A DNA stretch of 64,000 bases from Arenibacter sp. ARW7G5Y1 (GCF_003201775.1 NZ_QJJZ01000017.1:31965-95964); one strand, 5' to 3'; shown: positions 26,666 through 36,257, numbered from the stretch's first letter. Numbers and translations: made by a program. The notes: generated by a model not told the origin, from the letters alone.

Positions 26666-28279
26666 TTATCCAATTGTGATATATAAGATTGTCATTAAGA
26701 ATACTAAAATTGAAGTAAGAATTAAAGGTGTGTTAAATCTTTCTCCTTCTTCTTTTTTTAAGAAGGCTAGAGGGGAGCTCAAGGTGCAATTTTTGATTTT
26801 TTCAAAGTCGGGCGGTGGAGTTGCCAAGCTGGCAACAACATAAATAACGCAACTGCATACAAAAAGCCACCATGCCTGCATCATAAAAGGAACCCCCAAA
26901 ATTTCTGTTATCACCTTTGTGTCTCCTACAATCGGAAAATCGATTAGGAACGCTACCAATCCTAACAAAAAACCCCCAATAAATGTTGCGATGGCACCTT
27001 GATGGTTACCCCGCTTCCAAAATAATCCCAATACAAACACAGTGGTAATTGGAGGCGAAATTACAGTCAACAAGATATTAATAGCTTCAAAGATACTATT
27101 GAATTTTGCAATTAACGGCGACCAGGCAATGGCTATGGCCATAACGACTATGGCAGTAATCCGCCCTATCAAAATTTCTTGCCTATCGGTAATACGGGGC
27201 CTATTTCTTTTTACAATATCTATGGAAACCAATGTGCCGGCACTGTTCAATGCTGCAGCAATAGTACTCATAAGCGCAGCTAAAAGGGCGGCGGCCATTA
27301 ACCCTTTTAATCCTGTAGGAAGCAATTGGGTTATTAACACAGGATATGTATCGTTGGCATCTGTTATAATATCTTTGAACAAAACATAACCAAGCACACC
27401 TGGAAGCACTAAAATAAAGACGGGTAATATTTTTATAAAAGCAGCAAATAAAGGACCTAATTTAGCATCCCTTAAAGTTTTTGCTCCAAGCACACGCTGA
27501 ACAATGGTCTGATCTGCGCACCAATACCATATACCGATTACGGGATAGCCCAATACCAATGCCTGCCATGTAAGTCCTGATGTATTTGTGGAGGAAGGCA
27601 ATAGATTCAATTGTTCCGGCCTTATGGAGTTTTTTAAAGTGGTCAAATTATGTATTCCATGGTCGGGAAGTGCAAGAATGGCAAAGGCAGTGAGAATTAT
27701 TGCGCCTCCTATTAGAATTACAGTTTGTATGGTTTCTGTTACAACTACAGACTGCAGTCCACCAATAACCGTGTAAATCGTTGTTATTAAGGATATTAAC
27801 AATATCGACAAATATACATTTAGCCCAAAGAAATGCTCAAAGACCACCGCACCGGCATATAGACTTACTCCTATATGCATGAACAGTGCTCCAAGAAGAG
27901 CCAAAAACGCCATCCATGTACGTGCAGAAGAGTTGTATCTTTTTTCCAAGAATTCAGGAAGTGTAGATATTTTGTTCTTGTAGTAAAAAGGAGCAAAAAC
28001 CAAACTTAATACTATTAAGGTCAAAACTGCCAACAACTCAAAATTCCCCCAAACCAAACCATCATTAAAACCAGAGGCAGCAAGACCTACTAGGTGCACT
28101 GTTGAGATATTGGAAGCGAACAATGCAGCGCCTATAACCGGCCATTTCAATTTGCGCCCTGCCAAAAAATAACTGTCCGAAGATTGGGATTGGTTTCGTG
28201 CTACCCTTAAACCTATAAAAAGTATTCCTAAAATATAGAAAATTATAACAAGGATGTCGATTATGGATATTCCATTCAT
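26666..28279 (-). CDS. SSS-family sodium:solute symporter (SLC5-like)
   Basis: A 537-residue inner-membrane transporter with about 13-14 hydrophobic segments, importing a sugar with Na+. The N terminus (DILVIIFYILGILFIGLRVA, then SSDSYFLAGRKLKWPVIGAALFASNIST) is the classic start of sugar-type SSS proteins. FYYKNKISTLPEFLEKRYN is the conserved loop 3-4 motif. GIWYWCADQTIVQRVLGAK matches the SGLT-type block near residue 250, and LLAALMSTIAAALNS follows. It is the first gene of the leftward operon. Copy B of the shared upstream element lies about 230 bases before its start. Substrate inferred: fucose, rhamnose or a related sugar. Confidence 0.93.
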   Translation of the reverse strand: MNGISIIDILVIIFYILGILFIGLRVARNQSQSSDSYFLAGRKLKWPVIGAALFASNISTVHLVGLAASGFNDGLVWGNFELLAVLTLIVLSLVFAPFYYKNKISTLPEFLEKRYNSSARTWMAFLALLGALFMHIGVSLYAGAVVFEHFFGLNVYLSILLISLITTIYTVIGGLQSVVVTETIQTVILIGGAIILTAFAILALPDHGIHNLTTLKNSIRPEQLNLLPSSTNTSGLTWQALVLGYPVIGIWYWCADQTIVQRVLGAKTLRDAKLGPLFAAFIKILPVFILVLPGVLGYVLFKDIITDANDTYPVLITQLLPTGLKGLMAAALLAALMSTIAAALNSAGTLVSIDIVKRNRPRITDRQEILIGRITAIVVMAIAIAWSPLIAKFNSIFEAINILLTVISPPITTVFVLGLFWKRGNHQGAIATFIGGFLLGLVAFLIDFPIVGDTKVITEILGVPFMMQAWWLFVCSCVIYVVASLATPPPDFEKIKNCTLSSPLAFLKKEEGERFNTPLILTSILVFLMTILYITIG

Positions 28280-28490
28280 AATTCTATAAAAATTTTAGAT
28301 ATAGAGTATCTATCTTTTTTAATATTATATGTCTTAAATATTCAGCCATGTGTTTGGCAATTAGTTGGAAAATCGATTTGGATGATTAAAAAGAAACCAA
28401 TAATATGAATGTAAGAACAGCACATTTATTTCGGTCATAATTTTAGCTTCAACAGATTAATCCGCCATAGATTAACATGGAGCCTTGTCC

Positions 28491-28578
28491 CACTTCCAAC
28501 AATTGAGGGTAAAACTAGAAGGATACGTAAATCATATCTACTGAATTATTTGCAAATTATGATTGCATTTTTGCAAGT
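28491..28578. promoter_or_regulatory. Shared upstream element, copy B
   Basis: This is the second copy of the element described at 18558-18650. The blocks GTAAAACTAGAAGGA (from 28509), TATCTACT, ATTATGAT and ATTTTTGCAA are kept, with CACTTCC at 28491-28497. It is upstream of the SSS symporter operon on the minus strand. No gene lies to its right for about 800 bases, which argues that it serves the leftward operon. The spacer to the start codon (about 230 bases) is similar to that of copy A to GH20 (about 170). Confidence 0.58.
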
Positions 28579-29381
28579 CTGAGTTGTTATTACATATTTA
28601 TGTAAAAAAAATGGTGAAATATTTGATTGTCTATAAAAATATGGCGAATCAACTCCTCGTTAATCTACCTACTTTAATTATCTTCCAAGCTTACTATCCA
28701 GTTCATTGAAATAACTGATTAGGGCTAATAATCAATATTTTGAAAACACCCGAAATCACCATAAAACTATTAAATAGATACCTCTCTCCTTTTGACGTTA
28801 CAGATAATATTTGCGACTACCAGCATTTAACTTTGATCTCCGGGACTATTTTATTCCTTGTATCGTCAAGGTATATTAATTTTATTGTTGACGACAATTT
28901 TCGCATAAACACAACAATTGGTCATGATCCTTCTTGTGTACTTATAAAATGAGCCTATTTCGGATATTTGGCCAAACAAAAAAGGCTCCCAATTTCATGG
29001 AAACCTTGTCTTTGTCATTGTGGGCCCTACTGGATTTGAACCTGTGACTCCGCTAATTCCACTCAGCAAGCCAACGAAAAAACCCATCACCAATTTCATA
29101 TAGCGCAAAAGGTCTTAATTGATCCTGGAGACAGAATCAATTCGGTAGATTCTGGATACCTTATTCAATTTTACAGGAAATAAAAATATAGGATAATGCT
29201 TTTAGGTAAAATAAATTTCAAAATACTAAATTGTAAAATTAAGCAGCGTTTTCATCTATATGCTGCAATATGACCATAACTTACCTTGTTTTCCCTTAAG
29301 ATGTGGCACACCATTTTTTTTTAAAAGCCATTAGAACAAGATTTTTTTGGGATCAATTATATTACTAAAAGTTATCCCACT
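28579..29381. other. Gene-poor spacer with tRNA fragment
   Basis: About 800 bases without a convincing gene. A 70-codon plus-strand frame (28740-28952) starting at TTG has no recognised domain and is probably chance. The only structured feature is the tRNA-like fragment at 29021-29051. Confidence 0.4.
29021..29051 (-). pseudogene. tRNA 3'-end fragment
   Basis: On the minus strand, GGAGTCACAGG-TTCAAAT-CCAGT-AGGGCCCA reproduces the variable region, T arm and 3' acceptor strand of a tRNA. The T stem has one mismatch. Nothing resembling the anticodon arm, D arm or 5' acceptor strand precedes it. Such fragments are commonly left where integrating elements used a tRNA gene as the attachment site. 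Confidence 0.55.
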
Positions 29382-30560
29382 TTATTTTTCGACTAAAAAT
29401 TTATAAACACAAATTGATGTGTAAACTTCACCTGGCATTAAAACAGTACTAGGAAAATTTGTTTTATTTGGAGAGTCGGGAAAGTGTTGGGTTTCTAAAC
29501 AAAATGCCCCTCTGTAAATATATGGTTTACCACTCTTTCCTATATCTTCACCATCAAGAAAATTTCCACTATAAAATTGCAAACCTGGTTCGTTGGTGTA
29601 CACCTCCATCACCCTTCCACTTTTGGGTTCTTTAACCTTAGCTGCAAAAGTTAAGCCTTCATCCTTCACCGGATTATTATTCAAAATAAAATTATGGTCA
29701 TACCCCTTGCCAAATAACAATTGTTCATTTTTAGATTCTATATCCTTACCAATAGATTTTCCCAATCTAAAATCAAAGGGTGTACCCGCAACATCTGCCA
29801 ATTCTCCTGTAGGGATTAAGCCATTGTCAATTGGTGTAAATTTATTGGCGTTAACAGTTAATATATGGTCCTTAATAGTTCCATTACCTTCCCCTGCTAA
29901 ATTAAAAAAGGAATGGTGGGTTAAATTAATAATAGTAATTTGGTCACAGGTTGCCGTATAAACTATTTTAAGTTCATTACTATTGGTTAAGCTATAATTT
30001 ACCTTAACATTTAAATTTCCAGGATAACCTTCTTCACCATCAATGGAAATCCTTTCAAACTCAATTTCATTTTTTGAAATTTGTCGGGTATTCCATACCG
30101 AGCTTTCAAAACCCTTATCACCTCCATGCAAATGATTTCCATTATTATTCAAAGCCAGTTGGTAATCAGTGTCTCCAATGGAAAATTTGCCCTTTGCTAT
30201 TCTATTACCATATCTTCCAATCGTAGCTCCAAAGTATTTTTCTTGGGCATTTAAATATCCATCCAAATCTGAAAAACCTAAAACAACATCTTCAAATACC
30301 CCTTTCTTATCAGGAACAAAAAGAGACACCAATCGCTGGCCGTAATTAGTAAATGCGACTTCAATATTGTTTGCGTTCTTAATACTAAACAAATCTGTGC
30401 TTTTCCCATCAATTCTTTTCTTGAATGATTCAGCATTCATTTTGAGAGCAACATTATTTGTTTTTGAACTTTTGCTGTTGACCGTAATTTTTCTCTCCTT
30501 ACATCCAATTAAAGCTATCATTAAAAACAATAGTAATTTGTAAAAATTTTGTAGTTTCAT
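29382..30560 (-). CDS. Aldose 1-epimerase (galactose mutarotase-like), lipoprotein
   Basis: About 392 residues catalysing alpha/beta interconversion of free aldoses. From the start chosen (MKLQNFYKLLLFLMIALIGC) a lipoprotein signal is clean; an upstream ATG adds six residues. Family motifs are clear: VAFTNYGQRLVSLFVPDKKG, GATIGRYGNRIAKGKFSI (the substrate-binding N-R-I), NNGNHLHGGDKGFESSVW, LTHHSFFNLAGEG with catalytic His, YDHNFIL, and LETQHFPDSPNKTNFP with the catalytic Glu at the end. The lipid anchor places it outside the cytoplasm. It stands between the two PUL regions with its own upstream spacer and may supply the right anomer to the sugar symporters. Confidence 0.93.
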   Translation of the reverse strand: MKLQNFYKLLLFLMIALIGCKERKITVNSKSSKTNNVALKMNAESFKKRIDGKSTDLFSIKNANNIEVAFTNYGQRLVSLFVPDKKGVFEDVVLGFSDLDGYLNAQEKYFGATIGRYGNRIAKGKFSIGDTDYQLALNNNGNHLHGGDKGFESSVWNTRQISKNEIEFERISIDGEEGYPGNLNVKVNYSLTNSNELKIVYTATCDQITIINLTHHSFFNLAGEGNGTIKDHILTVNANKFTPIDNGLIPTGELADVAGTPFDFRLGKSIGKDIESKNEQLLFGKGYDHNFILNNNPVKDEGLTFAAKVKEPKSGRVMEVYTNEPGLQFYSGNFLDGEDIGKSGKPYIYRGAFCLETQHFPDSPNKTNFPSTVLMPGEVYTSICVYKFLVEK

Positions 30561-30628
30561 ATTATATCCAGTTATCATATTAAAAATAAAATCCCGCCAT
30601 AAAAAGACACCGAATTGCCAACTTAAGT

Positions 30629-30742
30629 TTATTGGTCTTCAAATAAACACATAGGCTCTAAAAACCATTTGGGGCCTTCATCCGGCACGTATATATGACC
30701 TTCATAGTGAACCCCAAATTGGTTTGGAACACAATCCTGGGC
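30629..30742 (-). pseudogene. PA14-like remnant
   Basis: A 37-codon minus frame between stops reads CVPNQFGVHYEGHIYVPDEG and ends FLEPMCLFEDQ. The phrase F-G-V-x-Y-E-G-x-I-Y-V-P-x-x-G resembles the start of PA14 carbohydrate-binding domains. About 100 bases upstream, another frame (around 30850-30960) reads ATGGGKLYASMDETSPIVLI before a stop. I infer the debris of one secreted protein. Confidence 0.35.
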
Positions 30743-31065
30743 TCATTGCAAAAAAACATTGCCGGCTTTAAAACAGAGTGGTCATTGTATACACTATTTA
30801 GTGGATATCCAGACCTATGTCACCAACTGTTCTGTGGGACTATCCTGCAAGCTCGTGTTTAGGTACTAGGCCATGAGATATAAGAACAATAGGAGATGTT
30901 TCATCCATGGAAGCATATAATTTTCCTCCCCCAGTTGCTTTAAAAACTGTTTTATTGGTTTTTTTTCTATTATCTAAATTTGTTTTTGCAGCCTTCCTAA
31001 CCGGTTATTGTTGAAAATTAGGTAATTAACCACCTGCCTCCTCTTCATTTATAACAAGTGTATAA
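30743..31065. other. Spacer at the end of the second PUL
   Basis: Besides the coding-like fragment mentioned for 30629-30742, nothing firm is visible. I see no clear intrinsic terminator after the last sulfatase gene. Confidence 0.35.
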
Positions 31066-32706
31066 TTAGTTTTTATTCGCTGGCAATGGCCACTCTCTGA
31101 CATCAGCTCTTTCTGCCCATTCAAAATAGGCCCTTTTCAACTCTATGACCAATTCAGGTTTTTCATCAACCAAATTGTTTAATTCTGTTGGATCTTCTTT
31201 TAGATTATAGAGTTCCCATGGACTTTCACTTACAGCTACCAACTTCCAGTCACCTTTTCGGACAGCCCTATTTCCAATATGTTCCCAATACAGATACTTA
31301 TGGTCCTCTACCTTTTTTCCTTCAAATAAAGGTGTTAAGGTTTTCCCTTCCAGTGAAGTTATGTTATTACCTTTAAAGGTTTCGGGATAAGATGCCTTTG
31401 CCAAATCTTGTAAGGTAGCCATGACATCTATAATATGTCCGCGATGTGTATTAATTTGTCCGGGATTAATTTTATTTGGCCAATGTGCTATAAAAGGGGT
31501 AGCCGTTCCTCCCTGATGCACGTAACGTTTATAAAGTCTAAAAGGCACATTGCTAACATTTGCCCAAGCTTGACCTTGACTTACAGACCATCCACTTTCT
31601 TCTTTCCAATCAGCATAATTGGCCATCTTATTCTTATCCCAATTTAAACCAAACATACCTCTTTCGGCCGAACACCCATTATCTGACAAAAATAAAATCA
31701 AAGTATTTTCATATTTGCCTATTTTTTTAAGATGTTGTACAAGGCGCCCAATATTTTGATCCAATCTATCGATTTGGGCGGCATACATTGCACGTCTAAA
31801 ATCAAGATTCTCCTTATCAATTTGTGGTAAAGTATCCCAATTAACATTATCTGATGGTGATAAAATTGCATTTTGTGGTATGACACCAAGATTTTTCATC
31901 CGTTCATGCTTTTCCTCCCTTAACTTATCCCAACCATCCATGTATTTGCCTTTATATTTTGCAATATCCCCATCTGGTGCTTCCAAAGGAAAATGTGGTG
32001 CATTATATGCCATATATAAAAAGAACGGCTCGTTATTTTCAGGCTTATTTACAACCTCTTCATTCAAAAAATGTATACCGTAATCTGTAAATACATCTGT
32101 CGTATACCAATCTTTTTCAGGGTGTAAATCGTTGATAGGGTCCTCTGTTGCCGGGATATGTACTTTTCCATCAAGATATACGTCACAACCTTCCAATACC
32201 TTCCAATAACTATCCACATGTATATTAATACCGTAAAATCTATCAAAACCACGACTAGTAGGCCATTGTTCTTTTTCTTTATGACCAACATGCCACTTAC
32301 CGGACATCAAGGTTTTATACCCTGCACTTTTCAAAACCTCGGCCAATGTTACTGAGGTATTGTTTAAAAAACCTTGATAAGCACCGCCTAAATCTTCACC
32401 ATAGACCATGTTACCTATTCCGGCTTGGTGTGCATACAAACCTGTTAGTAAACTAGCACGCGTTGGACAACATCTGCCAGAATTATAAAAATTGGTCATG
32501 CGTATACCACCATAGGCCAAACTATCTATATTTGGCGTATTAATTTCACCTCCATAACTACCTAGATCAGAATACCCCAAATCATCGGCAAGTATCAAAA
32601 CAATGTTGGGTCTGGCATTGTCAGTTGGGGCCGTGGCAACCTTCACATTATTTTTACAACCTAATAAAGCCAAAAATATAATTATATGTGGATATACGTT
32701 TTTCAT
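31066..32706 (-). CDS. S1 family arylsulfatase (lipoprotein)
   Basis: About 546 residues from the start chosen (MKNVYPHIIIFLALLGC), which gives a lipoprotein signal and a 10-base gap after the upstream sulfatase; an ATG at 32730 would overlap that gene by 14 bases. The fold starts RPNIVLILADDLGYSDLGSYG. The formylglycine motif is C-C-P-T-R in SGRCCPTRASLLTG near residue 79. LMSGKWHVGH, MAYNAPHFPLEAP, FLSDNGCSAERG and YWEHIGNRAVRKGDWKLVA follow. The SGRCCPTRASLLTGLYAHQAG block resembles the S1_4-type arylsulfatases as I remember them. It is the last gene of the second PUL array and presumably desulfates the target glycan. Confidence 0.94.
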   Translation of the reverse strand: MKNVYPHIIIFLALLGCKNNVKVATAPTDNARPNIVLILADDLGYSDLGSYGGEINTPNIDSLAYGGIRMTNFYNSGRCCPTRASLLTGLYAHQAGIGNMVYGEDLGGAYQGFLNNTSVTLAEVLKSAGYKTLMSGKWHVGHKEKEQWPTSRGFDRFYGINIHVDSYWKVLEGCDVYLDGKVHIPATEDPINDLHPEKDWYTTDVFTDYGIHFLNEEVVNKPENNEPFFLYMAYNAPHFPLEAPDGDIAKYKGKYMDGWDKLREEKHERMKNLGVIPQNAILSPSDNVNWDTLPQIDKENLDFRRAMYAAQIDRLDQNIGRLVQHLKKIGKYENTLILFLSDNGCSAERGMFGLNWDKNKMANYADWKEESGWSVSQGQAWANVSNVPFRLYKRYVHQGGTATPFIAHWPNKINPGQINTHRGHIIDVMATLQDLAKASYPETFKGNNITSLEGKTLTPLFEGKKVEDHKYLYWEHIGNRAVRKGDWKLVAVSESPWELYNLKEDPTELNNLVDEKPELVIELKRAYFEWAERADVREWPLPANKN

Positions 32707-32716
32707 TTGTTTTGTT

Positions 32717-34228
32717 TTAAAAGTTTCCATTTGCAGATCTTATAATATTTCTATGCTCATCTATCCAATTATCCTTGTACCAGGACATGACCCTAAACTC
32801 GTCCTTTAGTTCCTTCATCTTATGTAACATGCGACCTTTCATTTTTTTGTGTATTTCTGCATAAAATGAATTATTAACCAAATTTTTTGTCTGTTGCGGG
32901 TCTTGAAGATTATCAAAAAGCAGCTCCTTACCATCTTTTAGATATTTAGCATAAGTAAAACGTTTATCTCTCACTGCTCGCCATTCATGACCATCTTTCC
33001 ACAAATAGGTGTGCCCCATTCCTTGTAAAAAAGCATATTCCGGTTCTTTTCCAACTATACCTAAACACGTTGCACTTAAATCCATACCTTCCACCGAACT
33101 AGGAGAAGGCAAACCTGCCAAACTTAATATAGTCGGCATTAAATCCGGCGTATTTATGGTTGCCTCCGACTCTAAACCTGCCGGAATTTTACCGGGCCAT
33201 CTAAATAATAAGGGAATACGTGCCGCACTTTCGTAAAATGTCAATTTAAACACGCGACCATTTTCACCGAACATTTCACCATGATCTGAAGAAAAAATCA
33301 CTATCGTCTCCTCATCAATGTCAAGTGCTTTTAATTTTTTCATTAGACGCCCCATATAAACATCTATGCTTGCAACCATTGCATAATAAACCCTTTGTTG
33401 CTCTGGAATATTTTCTTTCCAATAGTTCAGCCACTCTTCAGGGTTAGTATTTCTGTCCATATAGGGATCTGGTGTATCCTCCCAATTATCTGGCAACTTG
33501 AATTCCACATCCTTAAACAGGTTATAGAACTCTTCGGGAACATTTGATTTTACCCAAGGGTCATGGGGTACCCCAATATTTAAGAATATGGCAAAAGGTG
33601 CCTTGTTTTTAGATTTGTTCTCGATAAAATCCATCGCCATATCAAACTGCGCTTCAGGCTCGTACGCCTTATCATAAGTTTTTCTTACCCGAGTATCTTC
33701 ATAATAATAACCTTTATAATTGGAATGATTAAAATTATATGCAGCCCAATAACCATCAAATCCCATTCTGTATGGCCCAGGTGGGACATATGAAGTTTCA
33801 AACTCCCCGTGATGTCCTGCAATATTGGACCACATATGCCATTTACCTATATAACCGGTTTCATAACCATTTTCCGTAAGCACATGGGCCATAGTCTTAT
33901 GGTTCGGGTTCATACGAATTTCATTTGTTACCATCCCGGTACTAGTTGAGTATTTTCCTGTTATTAAGGATGCCCTATGTGCTGAGCAAACTGGCGTAAC
34001 CGATACACAATTTTTAAAATTCAATCCCTCTGCCGCCATTTTATCCAAGTTTGGAGTAATGGCTTTATAGTTGCCAGTATACCCCATCATATCGTGACGG
34101 AGTTGATCTGCCATTACATAGATGATGTTTGGTTTTGTATTAATGACCGATTTATTTTGATCTTGGGATAAAACACCATACGGACAAATGACCAACAATA
34201 GAAATGACGGTACTAAACGTACTTTCAT
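32717..34228 (-). CDS. S1 family sulfatase with C-S-A-H-R motif
   Basis: About 503 residues. The start chosen (MKVRLVPSFLLLVICPYGVLSQ) gives a plain signal peptide and a 10-base gap after the GH127 gene. Conserved pieces: KPNIIYVMADQLRHDMMGYTG, the maturation motif C81-S-A-H-R85 in SVTPVCSAHRASLITGKY, GYIGKWHMWS, FLNIGVPHDPWV, FSSDHGEMFGENGRVFKLTFYESAARIPLLFRWPGK and FDNLQDPQQTKNLV. Ala and His replace the common Pro and Ser of C-x-P-S-R, which still fits the broader C-x-(P/A)-x-R rule. It is different enough from the next sulfatase to act on another sulfate position. Confidence 0.93.
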   Translation of the reverse strand: MKVRLVPSFLLLVICPYGVLSQDQNKSVINTKPNIIYVMADQLRHDMMGYTGNYKAITPNLDKMAAEGLNFKNCVSVTPVCSAHRASLITGKYSTSTGMVTNEIRMNPNHKTMAHVLTENGYETGYIGKWHMWSNIAGHHGEFETSYVPPGPYRMGFDGYWAAYNFNHSNYKGYYYEDTRVRKTYDKAYEPEAQFDMAMDFIENKSKNKAPFAIFLNIGVPHDPWVKSNVPEEFYNLFKDVEFKLPDNWEDTPDPYMDRNTNPEEWLNYWKENIPEQQRVYYAMVASIDVYMGRLMKKLKALDIDEETIVIFSSDHGEMFGENGRVFKLTFYESAARIPLLFRWPGKIPAGLESEATINTPDLMPTILSLAGLPSPSSVEGMDLSATCLGIVGKEPEYAFLQGMGHTYLWKDGHEWRAVRDKRFTYAKYLKDGKELLFDNLQDPQQTKNLVNNSFYAEIHKKMKGRMLHKMKELKDEFRVMSWYKDNWIDEHRNIIRSANGNF

Positions 34229-34238
34229 AAAAATGCTA

Positions 34239-36257
34239 TTAGTTATATTTTTTGTATATATCCACCTCAGGAAACTGAGAAACCCTAAGGGTTGTACAGC
34301 CATAGGGAATCAACTCTATTTTCACATCTTCCGTACCTAATTCGCGGTGCGGATGTGGAGATTCCGGGAGTTTCCCTGTATTACCATTATATTCTTTCCA
34401 ATGAGGCACCAATTTCCCAATGGTGTAAATAGAAATTGGTGCATTTTCAATATTCCATGGCATATTGGAAACTTTTCCTTTAAACTCAACTATAAAATCA
34501 CTTTCTTCTAAAGTTTTTCTAGGTAGTCCATAATTCCAAGGTGATTTGGGTAGTACTTCAAAAAACGGATCTTTCCATGTATCTTCCTTCTTTTCAACCC
34601 AGTCCTCATCAATTTTTAAAGCGTATAAAAGAGGCCCTCTTTCTATGGCAATAGAACGTTCGTACCAACGTGAAGTTCTCACTTCCATGGGAAATCTTAA
34701 AACAACCTTATCTCCTTTTTTCCATGTCCTTTTAAATAAAACCTTGTTATCGGTAACCGCAAAATCCATATTTTCTCCATTTATGGTAATTCTAGGATCG
34801 GAACACCATTTTGGAACTCTAAACTCAAAATCAAAACTCACATTTTTATCAGGATTAACAGTGAATTCAACGGTATCTTCAAACGGATAATTTGTGCTTT
34901 CCTCTATTTCAACCTGAATACCGTTACCTACTTTAATTGTTGCCGAAGAGGGCGCATAAACCAAAGCCGCAATGCCATTATTGGCTGTGGCGTAAAATAA
35001 ATTCTGTACTAGTTTTGGCCAACCTTGATGCATGTTGGATACGCAACAGGGGTACCCTGTTGTAGTGCCGAACAATGTGCTGCTACCTCCGTACTCACAA
35101 TCGAAATTGCGATATTCGTGGGTTACTTTAATTTGATTTGGTTGCTGAAAATATTGCTTATTCATGAAAGAATCATCATGTTGCGTAGGCAAAACGTTAT
35201 ATGCAATTTTTTCTAAATAATCAGCATAATAGGTATTGCCGGTAATGGGCAACATACTTTCAAAAGAATACATAATTTCCACGGCAGAACAAAACTCCGA
35301 ACCTTGAGTGGGATCGTTGCCATGTAAGGCCTCGTCACCGCCATACATGCCATTTGCAAAACCATGTCCTGCCCGTAGCGATTCCAATCCTTTTAATGGA
35401 GCGTTTAAATGTAAAGAATCCTTACTTTGCTGGTAATAAATAACGGGTTCTTTAAGCCCTTGGGCAACATTTACACAATGTAGATCAACATATGGATTAG
35501 ATTGCATTAATTTAGTACCTGAGAAAATTTCCGTCCAATTATAGGTTTGTTCATGAATCAATTTACCTAATTCCAACAAGTATGGCTCTTTAGTAATATT
35601 ATATAGCCAATATACTATTTGCAGATTGTCTCCACCTCGTCTACCTGCCCAGTATGTATATTTATCCAAAGGGGTACTTGGTAATTCTTTTAATTGATAT
35701 CTAAAATAGTTATCCATTAAAGTTAAAACCCGATCATCCAATGTAGCTGTATAATACTGTTGGAATACTTTAAGCATTACCATTTTAGGCCACCAGTCCT
35801 CACTCATTGTTTGCTGTGTCCCCTTTATTCTAGGCGTATCCTCTGAAATTGGTATAGGTCCGAAGTAACCTGTATCCCTCTGGTTTTCAATACTCCAATC
35901 TACCCACTTCTTAACTTTTTCCTTTAGCTTTTCATCTTCTAACAAATAGGCCAATGGAGTAAGACCATCTACCCAATACGGTCCTCTTTCCCAACTATCA
36001 CCAGTACCCCCAAGCCAACCATTGTTATCGCCAGCTACCACCTCATAAATTTCATCAAGATTCCCAGTAAGTCCATCCCTCTGAATTTCAAGCATATTCT
36101 GCAACCATCCTTTTGCCTTGATGTTACCTAGTGGCAATGCCGTATACGGTTGTGCTACCAATGGTTCTTGATTGGTTATGTAATGGGAGTTTCTTTGAGC
36201 TTGGATGCTTGAAAAACTCAATAGAATTATTATGTATATAAGATACTTTTTCATCAT
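34239..36257 (-). CDS. GH127-family (DUF1680) glycoside hydrolase, copy 1
   Basis: About 672 residues, with a signal peptide from MMKKYLIYIIILLSFSSIQAQ. GH127 enzymes include beta-L-arabinofuranosidases with a zinc-bound Cys nucleophile. The key residues are present: E-F-C (Glu321, Cys323) in QGSEFCSAVEIMYSFE, and Cys404-Cys405 in TGYPCCVSNMHQGWPK. These match the zinc set Glu-x-Cys plus Cys-Cys of the characterised bifidobacterial enzyme, and Glu309 in GGDEALHG is the acid/base candidate. The (alpha/alpha)6 barrel is followed by a beta domain (EFRVPKWCSDPRITING). DUF1680 also contains other specificities, so the sugar is not settled. It is a paralog of the gene at 38192-40327. Confidence 0.9.
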   Translation of the reverse strand: MMKKYLIYIIILLSFSSIQAQRNSHYITNQEPLVAQPYTALPLGNIKAKGWLQNMLEIQRDGLTGNLDEIYEVVAGDNNGWLGGTGDSWERGPYWVDGLTPLAYLLEDEKLKEKVKKWVDWSIENQRDTGYFGPIPISEDTPRIKGTQQTMSEDWWPKMVMLKVFQQYYTATLDDRVLTLMDNYFRYQLKELPSTPLDKYTYWAGRRGGDNLQIVYWLYNITKEPYLLELGKLIHEQTYNWTEIFSGTKLMQSNPYVDLHCVNVAQGLKEPVIYYQQSKDSLHLNAPLKGLESLRAGHGFANGMYGGDEALHGNDPTQGSEFCSAVEIMYSFESMLPITGNTYYADYLEKIAYNVLPTQHDDSFMNKQYFQQPNQIKVTHEYRNFDCEYGGSSTLFGTTTGYPCCVSNMHQGWPKLVQNLFYATANNGIAALVYAPSSATIKVGNGIQVEIEESTNYPFEDTVEFTVNPDKNVSFDFEFRVPKWCSDPRITINGENMDFAVTDNKVLFKRTWKKGDKVVLRFPMEVRTSRWYERSIAIERGPLLYALKIDEDWVEKKEDTWKDPFFEVLPKSPWNYGLPRKTLEESDFIVEFKGKVSNMPWNIENAPISIYTIGKLVPHWKEYNGNTGKLPESPHPHRELGTEDVKIELIPYGCTTLRVSQFPEVDIYKKYN

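Noticed and set aside
28740..28952. A 70-codon plus-strand frame right of the symporter control region
   Set aside because: TTG start, no family resemblance, and a neighbouring frame is equally open in part; I could not separate it from chance.
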